11,887 nt of DNA, taken from contig JANXRR010000408.1 of NCBI GenBank assembly GCA_025356795.1, positions 1-11,887 of the forward strand, given 5' to 3'. The DNA is from Bacteroidia bacterium. Its GTDB lineage: Bacteria; Bacteroidota; Bacteroidia; Cytophagales; Cyclobacteriaceae. The notes beneath the pieces were generated by a model, which was not told the DNA's origin, did no database searches, and saw only the letters and a program-made list of their open reading frames with translations. The position numbers were made by a program, and so were the translations under genes. Shown piece after piece: positions 7,141 through 11,887 of this stretch; the first letter of the stretch is position 1, and each line of letters begins with the position of its first letter.

Positions 7141-8223
7141 TTACTCTGGCGGCCTTCTATGCCAATACGAAGCGAGTATCGAGCCTGTGATGTTCATCAA
7201 TGGGCCAAACACAGCAGGGGCTAAGCCAACAGTTGCTATTTTCCCCATACCTTTTGCTATGCCAGAAGCCAAGCCACCATTTTGCATGCCTACTTCAATA
7301 GCAATGGTGCGGCAGTCGCGCTCAGGCATTTTAAATAATCTGCCAGACCAATAACCAAGCGTGTAGCCAGATAAGTTGTGGATCAAAACGATTAAAACCA
7401 ATTTCAAACCGATGTCGAGTAAACTGTCTCTTCCGGCAGCAGTAATAATGAGGATGATGAATGCAATACTCAGCATCGAGAGCAGTGGCATGGCAGCATC
7501 CAACCATTTCGATTTTCCATGAAATAATTTGTTGAACAAAAGCCCTGCTGCAATGGGCAGTATCACCATTTTGGTGATGTCCCACATCATAGTAAGCATA
7601 TTAATTTCGATAAACGCCCCGGCCAATAATTTCATCAGCAAAGGTGTAAGCAAAGGAGCTAACAACGTGGCAATTGCTGTGATGGTAATGGAAAGTGCCA
7701 GATTCGCTTTCGCGAGATAATTCATTACGTTGGAAGCCATGCCACTGGGTGAGCAACCTATGAGGATTACTCCCGCGGCAATCTCAGGCTCAAAGCCACT
7801 TAAGTTAGCTAAGGTAAAACCCAACAACGGCATGATAATAAAATGAGCCAATATCCCGATCAAAACGGCCTTTGGTGTTTTCGCAACCGCCACAAAATCG
7901 CTTACGCTCATCGAAGTGCCCATGCCAAACATAATGAGTTGTATAAGTAAAGGAATCAGTATTGTAAACTTGAACCCATTTACTTGCACGAAATAGCTTG
8001 GGTAGTACAATGCCATTGTAACTACGGCAAAAATAACAACCGAATAAGCAAATCCTTTGAGCTGTTCATATCCGCGAAAGACTACAGCGAGGCATATGAA
8101 AAAGCATATTATGAATATGCCGGCATCGGCAATGCTTGAGGTTGCTGTAATTGCAACCGAGGTGATCAATAAAATAATCGCTGCTACCAATGCGACTTTA
8201 TAAAGTGAGATACTTTTCATCAT
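7141..8223 (-). CDS. BASS-family (bile acid:sodium symporter type) transporter
   Basis: A 360-residue hydrophobic inner-membrane protein with about ten or more membrane segments. Family signatures are LIMFGMGTSMSVSDF (96-110), GCSPSGMASNVMNYLAKAN (156-174) and EVGMQNGGLAS (310-320); the last two regions form the sodium and substrate sites in known structures. About 80 residues with roughly three extra hydrophobic stretches precede the conserved core. I chose the tandem ATGs at 8223/8220. The frame extends to a GTG at 8292, but that extension (RLNRPCND...) is encoded by an intergenic palindromic repeat and is unlikely to be protein. BASS carriers import organic anions with sodium (bile acids, pyruvate, pantothenate and others). 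Beside a putative sugar-acid dehydratase gene, a carboxylate such as a keto acid or aldonate is a reasonable substrate, but this is inference. Confidence 0.9.
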   Translation of the reverse strand: MMKSISLYKVALVAAIILLITSVAITATSSIADAGIFIICFFICLAVVFRGYEQLKGFAYSVVIFAVVTMALYYPSYFVQVNGFKFTILIPLLIQLIMFGMGTSMSVSDFVAVAKTPKAVLIGILAHFIIMPLLGFTLANLSGFEPEIAAGVILIGCSPSGMASNVMNYLAKANLALSITITAIATLLAPLLTPLLMKLLAGAFIEINMLTMMWDITKMVILPIAAGLLFNKLFHGKSKWLDAAMPLLSMLSIAFIILIITAAGRDSLLDIGLKLVLIVLIHNLSGYTLGYWSGRLFKMPERDCRTIAIEVGMQNGGLASGIAKGMGKIATVGLAPAVFGPLMNITGSILASYWHRRPPE

Positions 8224-8255
8224 CAATTTGAACGGATCTTTAAACAATAGGCAAA

Positions 8256-8290
8256 TGTCATTGCAAGGCCGGTTCAACCGAAGCAATCCC
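8256..8290. repeat. Intergenic repeat, CATTGCGAGG...CGAAGCAATC family
   Basis: The segment begins TGTCATTGCAAGGC and ends CGAAGCAATCCC, with an inner CGGTT-C-AACCG palindrome at 8270-8280. Both ends resemble the dispersed CGTCATTGCGAGG...CGAAGCAATCCC element recalled from other bacterial genomes, and the copy at 2867-2935 is related. It lies just upstream of the transporter ATG and argues against the longer GTG-started reading frame through it. Confidence 0.6.
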
Positions 8291-8356
8291 ACATTATTTC
8301 TAATTTACCTAGTTTTAAAGTGAGACGCTTCCCCTTATTGCCATGAGGTTAATCAA

Positions 8357-9841
8357 CTAACTATACGTTCTATCATGTGAGCGCTTCTCATCCCATTCTT
8401 TGGTTGGCGCGAAAAAAGTTGTGTCTGATGGATGTAAATGTTTTTTAACTTCATCTTCTATCAACTCGATGCCCAAGCCTGGTGCTGTTAATGGCACAGG
8501 TGCATAGCCTTTGTCTATCAGTTTTCTGCCATCGGTGGTTTTCACTAAGCCTTCCCACCACGGCAAATCAACGGAATGATGCTCAAGGGCCAAAAAGTTT
8601 TGTGTAGCGGCAGCGCAATGCACATTCGCCATGAACGAAACTGGTGTGCCTGCTTGGTGCATGGCCATAGCAATTCCTTTTTCTTCGGCATAATCGCCAA
8701 TGCGTTTAGTTTCCAACAAACCTCCCGATGACGCTAAATCAGGATGGATAATATCCACCGCATGGTTATCAATTAATGCTTTGAAGCCGTCCAACAAGAA
8801 AATATCTTCACCCGTGAGTGTGGGTGTTTCAAGGGCTTCGGTAATCGTTTTGTGTTGCTCGGTATATTGCCAAGGCACCATATCTTCCAACCACGCCAGG
8901 CGATATTTATCAAGGGCTTTGCCTAAGCGGATACAATTGTTCACATCAATGTGACCGTAGTGATCGGTGGAGAGTGGAATCTCATAGCCCACCATGCCAC
9001 GCACACGATCAACAATTTTCGCCAACTCGTCCAATCCCTTTTCAGTGATTTGTATTCCTGTAAAAGGATGCCTTGTGTTTGCATAAGCCATATAACCACC
9101 CTGCCATTGGCTAGTGCCTTGCTTAAAGATGTTAGGATTGACCAACGTGCCTGGGATGTCTTTCAACTCGTTGATGGATACGTCCATTTTCAACCACGAA
9201 TAGCCTTGCGTTTCGGTGCGAAACTTGATGAGTTTCAATTGCTCTTCAGGACTGCTGGCCTCGGGCGTATCGGCATAGATCCGGATAGTGTCTCTGTATC
9301 TTCCTCCTAATAATTGCCATGCTGGAACATTGTATGCCTTACCACACAAATCCCAGAGCGCCATCTCTACTCCACATACACCACCGGCTTGGCGAGCAGG
9401 GCCTCCAAATTGTTTTATGATTTTGAATATCTTTTCCACGTTACACGGATTTTCACCTAAAATGCGGCTCTTCAACATCAAAGCATAGCGCGGGTCGGCT
9501 CCATCGCGTACTTCGCCCAATCCATAAATGCCTTGATTAGTATCAATGCGGAGGATGGCCGTTTTGCCCAGCACGGTTGTAACGCAATAGCGCAAGTCAG
9601 TTATTTTTAAGTCGGATGGAGCCGAAGCCTTTTGAACTTTGGAGGTGGTTTGAGCCATCGTGTCTTCAAAGCTCAAGCCCATCAAGCCTGCGAACGTCAT
9701 ACCCCCAAGAGCGGTCTTTTTGAGAAAGTCCCTCCGATTATCTTTAGTGATCGGATTATCAATTTCCGCTTGTCTTGTTAATGCGGCTTGCACTTCACGT
9801 TGTTTGTTTTGTTGGGTGATTTGCTGGATGATGCTTTTCAT
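8357..9841 (-). CDS. Tat-exported enolase-superfamily enzyme (mandelate racemase/muconate lactonizing type), probable sugar-acid dehydratase
   Basis: The 494-residue protein carries a twin-arginine signal: NRRDFLKK at 35-42, a hydrophobic stretch (TALGGMTFAGLMGLSF) and a possible cleavage site after AQ at 63-64. The n-region of 34 residues is long but has no better internal start. The mature part is an enolase-superfamily capping domain plus TIM barrel. Lys218-Met-Asp220 sits at the strand-2 position used by catalytic lysines. Probable magnesium ligands are Asp293, Glu319 (WLED) and Glu345 (TGED). Asp368 (HPDLASSGG) and His395 (MAMHQAGTP) resemble the Asp-His dyad of the mandelate racemase subgroup, and Glu420 closes the site. 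Relatives dehydrate aldonic or uronic acids to 2-keto-3-deoxy acids, or racemise them. The RraA/aldolase-like gene upstream and BASS carrier downstream support sugar-acid use. Specificity is not assignable, and export of such an enzyme is unusual. Confidence 0.9.
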   Translation of the reverse strand: MKSIIQQITQQNKQREVQAALTRQAEIDNPITKDNRRDFLKKTALGGMTFAGLMGLSFEDTMAQTTSKVQKASAPSDLKITDLRYCVTTVLGKTAILRIDTNQGIYGLGEVRDGADPRYALMLKSRILGENPCNVEKIFKIIKQFGGPARQAGGVCGVEMALWDLCGKAYNVPAWQLLGGRYRDTIRIYADTPEASSPEEQLKLIKFRTETQGYSWLKMDVSINELKDIPGTLVNPNIFKQGTSQWQGGYMAYANTRHPFTGIQITEKGLDELAKIVDRVRGMVGYEIPLSTDHYGHIDVNNCIRLGKALDKYRLAWLEDMVPWQYTEQHKTITEALETPTLTGEDIFLLDGFKALIDNHAVDIIHPDLASSGGLLETKRIGDYAEEKGIAMAMHQAGTPVSFMANVHCAAATQNFLALEHHSVDLPWWEGLVKTTDGRKLIDKGYAPVPLTAPGLGIELIEDEVKKHLHPSDTTFFAPTKEWDEKRSHDRTYS

Positions 9842-9920
9842 ACTCTATATTTTAGAATTAAGATTTTGGATTTTATAATTGAATGAAAATTGCTGTTTTA
9901 TAATTTTATTAAAGACCAAT

Positions 9921-9948
9921 AAAAGGTTTCGACAAGCCAACCTGACAC
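9921..9948. repeat. Dispersed repeat TTTCGACA...AACCTGACA, copy 1
   Basis: The copy reads AAAAGGTTTCGACAAGCC followed by AACCTGACAC. It matches copy 2 at 10920-10948 in the same orientation, apart from one base missing in the centre and a few substitutions. GGTT/AACC ends allow a small hairpin. The core TTCGACARGCT is widespread in bacterial intergenic REP-like elements (recalled, not searched). It lies between the rraA-like and enolase genes. Confidence 0.7.
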
Positions 9949-9975
9949 CATTAATTTTTTGCGCTGCATCAAATA

Positions 9976-10907
9976 TTAGTAATTTCTGTTCTTCAAATAG
10001 TCATCAAGTTCTTTTTTGGTCATCGGCAATTTGCCGGGATAATTGTTGAGCCAATTCAAAAAGTCTTTCTTTATTGGTTCGCTCCATTCGCTGTCAATCT
10101 CACCAGCTAAATATTTTTTCTCGCGCAAGCGCTGGTGTCCAAACTCATCGCGCAAAGCAGTTACTTCAGAAGTAATCACAAGGTCTTCCACCAAGTGAGC
10201 AGGAATGAATATCGTTCCATATTTTTTTGCCAACACTACATCGCCCGGCAGCACGGTTGCCCTGCCTAGCCTGATAGGTGCGTTGATTGTTGAAAGCATC
10301 ATTTGATTAATGTAAGAAGGGTCAGAACCTTTTGTCCATCCGTTAAAGCCTTTGATTTCGCTGAGGCCTTCCACATCTCGCACCGAGCCATAAAAGATAA
10401 CTCCTCGTTGTGATTTGGCAAAAATGGCGTTGCCCAAGTTATCGCCAATCAACGTGCCATCGGCAATCTTGCCATAGCCATCGGCCACATACACATCGCC
10501 TGGGGTGAGCACATCAATGGGCCAAGAATTAGTCCCTCCTTTTTGCGCGCGACTTTCCACCTTACCTTGCTCCTTCACTTGATTTTGAAGGTCAGGCCGA
10601 AGGGGAATATATTGAGCAGTAACTACTCTTCCCGTCATGGCACTATCAGGGAATATGATTTGCCAATCGCCTTCATATTGGTTGAAGTAGCCCTTGTTGC
10701 GCAGCACACCCCATGCTTCTTCCATGGAAATATTTTTTAACCTGCTAAGATGGCGTCTGACACGTGTGGTCGGCCATCTGCAGAGCGTTCGCCTTTCCAT
10801 TCAGAGGTTAAAGCTTTGATATATTCGGGTGAAGAACCCACGCGTTGGGCTTGAGCAAATGAAGTTATGAGTAATAGCGATATGAGTAGCAGGTTGTTTT
10901 TTTTCAT
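9976..10907 (-). pseudogene. Exported RraA-family (class II pyruvate-aldolase-like) gene broken by a frameshift near 10743
   Basis: Two overlapping frames make one gene. From the ATG at 10907 the first frame gives a Sec signal peptide (MKKNNLLLISLLLITSFAQA), then EYIKALTSEWKGERSADGRP and VSDAILAG before a TAA at 10737-10739. The second frame resumes the same protein as RLKNISMEEAWGVL and runs 255 residues to 9976. Restoring one base at about 10743 (GCA-AGG instead of GCAGG) gives about 310 residues. The RraA core is clear: DVYVADGYGKIADGTLIGDNLGNA, then FYGSVRDVEGL, whose Arg-Asp pair matches the substrate/metal-binding residues of the HMG/CHA aldolases. Relatives cleave or decarboxylate keto acids to release pyruvate; RraA itself inhibits RNase E. 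No slippery heptamer precedes the stop, so programmed shifting is unlikely. Mutation and sequencing error remain open. The upstream ATG at 10952 would read through a repeat and is rejected. Confidence 0.85.
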
Positions 10908-10919
10908 AGACAATAAGTT

Positions 10920-10948
10920 AAAAGGTTTCGACAGGCTAAACCTGACAG
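10920..10948. repeat. Dispersed repeat TTTCGACA...AACCTGACA, copy 2
   Basis: The copy reads AAAAGGTTTCGACAGGCT followed by AAACCTGACAG. AGGTTT and AAACCT form six-base inverted ends around a 9-base centre. It is a direct-orientation partner of copy 1 at 9921-9948, so the pair brackets the broken rraA-like gene. It lies upstream of the rraA-like ATG at 10907, in the 74-base gap after the susD-like gene. Confidence 0.7.
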
Positions 10949-10981
10949 GCATAGGTATTTTACTTATACACGATTTAAAAT

Positions 10982-11887
10982 TTACTTATTCCACCAAACT
11001 TTTGTATCAAGATTATCGCCACCAATAGCAGTTGTTGCTGCCTGTACATTGGCAGCGTTTACCAAAATTTCATTAGGAGGATACGTTAATCGAGTGATGA
11101 AAGCAACTGTTCTTCCCGGATAAGGATTGGAAGCTAACACGGGAAATCCGCTTCTTCTAAAGTTGGCCCAAGTCTCGGGGCCGTTCAAAAAAGAAGCAAT
11201 CCAGTATTGTGTATTGATCTGTTGCAACTCAGTTCCTACAGCGAGCGAAGCGTTGGCAGGAAGTGCCAAGTAGGTAGCAATATCCGCTGCGGCCACTGTT
11301 GAGCCCGCATCATAGGTGGCCAACTGGTTCATGTGGGCACTTATACCCGCAGAAAAATATTGATAGGCAGTGCCCGTTGTAATCCAACCTCTAAACCTTG
11401 CTTCCGCTAATAAAAGATTGGTTTGGCCAGCGGTCACCAAGAACATAGGTGCCACTCGTTTAGCCATTCTATTTCGATCGACCTGACTGTAGGCATATCG
11501 ACTAACTAAGCCAGAGGATACTGCGGCAGTCTGCGCGGTTCCATCATCGCTGCCCATCGGCATACCAAATTGATTAGCAGAAGCTGTAGTAGCCACAGCA
11601 GCAGTTTGGCCTACGCCCGAAGTCGCACCTACATAGCGAAGGGCAATAGCTGCAAGGCGAGGATCGCTCGTGCTTTTCAATGCTGTCACAAAAGGTTCTG
11701 CCAGGTAATAGTTAGCGGCCTCTGTACTGTTCAATGTGTTGCCAATACCGTTAGCATAATTAGCGTCATGCTTAATAACCGCGTTGTCTGCATTGCTTAC
11801 AATCACACCCCCAGAAAAGGCGGTATTTACCGTGGCCTGGGCAAGTGTTGCATCGGATTTACTCAATCTCATGCCAGCACGAAGCAT
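10982..11887 (-). CDS. SusD/RagB-family outer-membrane nutrient-binding protein, 5' end outside window
   Basis: The visible 301 residues are the C-terminal part; the frame is still open at the right edge, and the ATG there is probably an internal Met. SusD proteins are usually about 450-600 residues, so roughly the N-terminal third or more is missing, including the lipoprotein signal. Support comes from the SusD-like C-terminus: a helical repeat region with VTAGQTNLLLAEARFRGW, NGPETWANFRRSGFPVL (235-251), FITRLTYPPNE (263-273) and the terminal VWWNK. Together these suit the SusD-like 2 (PF12771) branch. It is a surface lipoprotein that normally caps a SusC TonB-dependent porin, so a susC gene is expected just beyond the right edge. 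The ligand, probably a glycan or glycoside, cannot be told from this fragment. Confidence 0.87.
   Translation of the reverse strand: MLRAGMRLSKSDATLAQATVNTAFSGGVIVSNADNAVIKHDANYANGIGNTLNSTEAANYYLAEPFVTALKSTSDPRLAAIALRYVGATSGVGQTAAVATTASANQFGMPMGSDDGTAQTAAVSSGLVSRYAYSQVDRNRMAKRVAPMFLVTAGQTNLLLAEARFRGWITTGTAYQYFSAGISAHMNQLATYDAGSTVAAADIATYLALPANASLAVGTELQQINTQYWIASFLNGPETWANFRRSGFPVLASNPYPGRTVAFITRLTYPPNEILVNAANVQAATTAIGGDNLDTKVWWNK

Noticed and set aside
10737..10745. Programmed -1 frameshift in the RraA-like gene
   Set aside because: The bases before the stop (TTAGCAGGTTAA) do not form an X XXY YYZ slippery heptamer. The A-run lies after the in-frame stop, where slippage would come too late.
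10908..10952. ATG at 10952 as the start of the RraA-like gene
   Set aside because: The 15 added codons come from the dispersed repeat and precede a complete signal peptide starting at 10907.

Overview
The window looks like part of a Bacteroidota chromosome, probably a free-living Cytophagales-type bacterium (inferred, not proven). The signs are a SusD-type nutrient-binding protein, Bacteroidota-style secreted lipoproteins, a ThuA/glucose-dehydrogenase-like/PKD/cytochrome c fusion, a DUF1080 protein, no obvious Shine-Dalgarno sequences and moderate-to-low GC. Every supported gene is on the minus strand, so transcription runs from high to low coordinates. No gap between genes exceeds 300 bases, and no RNA gene, CRISPR array, insertion sequence or regulator gene was seen.

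In transcription order: (i) 11887-10982, the C-terminal part of a SusD-like outer-membrane protein, cut by the window edge; (ii) 10907-9976, an exported RraA-family (pyruvate-aldolase-like) gene broken by a single-base frameshift near 10743; (iii) 9841-8357, an enolase-superfamily (mandelate racemase/muconate lactonizing type) enzyme with a Tat signal; (iv) 8223-7141, a BASS-family (bile acid:sodium symporter type) transporter; (v) 7061-6636, a small exported NTF2-like protein; (vi) 6467-5313, a cytosolic Gfo/Idh/MocA oxidoreductase; (vii) 5249-4194, a sugar isomerase/epimerase-type TIM barrel; (viii) 4133-3717, a cytochrome c lipoprotein; (ix) 3638-2937, a secreted DUF1080 (3-keto-glycoside hydrolase/lyase-type) protein; (x) 2797 to beyond the left edge, a large lipoprotein with ThuA, PQQ-glucose-dehydrogenase-like, PKD and cytochrome c domains.

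Together the genes read as an oxidative carbohydrate-use locus. SusD would capture a glycan or glycoside at the surface. DUF1080, Gfo/Idh/MocA and the TIM-barrel protein fit the known 3-keto-sugar route, with c-type cytochromes as possible electron carriers. The exported dehydratase-type enolase and exported RraA-like protein suggest that sugar-acid steps may occur outside the cytoplasm, with the BASS carrier importing an organic acid. That scheme is inference from family and export signals.

The intergenic spaces carry two kinds of dispersed palindromic repeat. One (TTTCGACA...AACCTGACA) flanks the broken rraA-like gene on both sides. The other (CATTGCGAGG...CGAAGCAATC type) lies at 2867-2935 and 8256-8290. 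These repeats also help decide two start codons, because over-long reading frames run into them.
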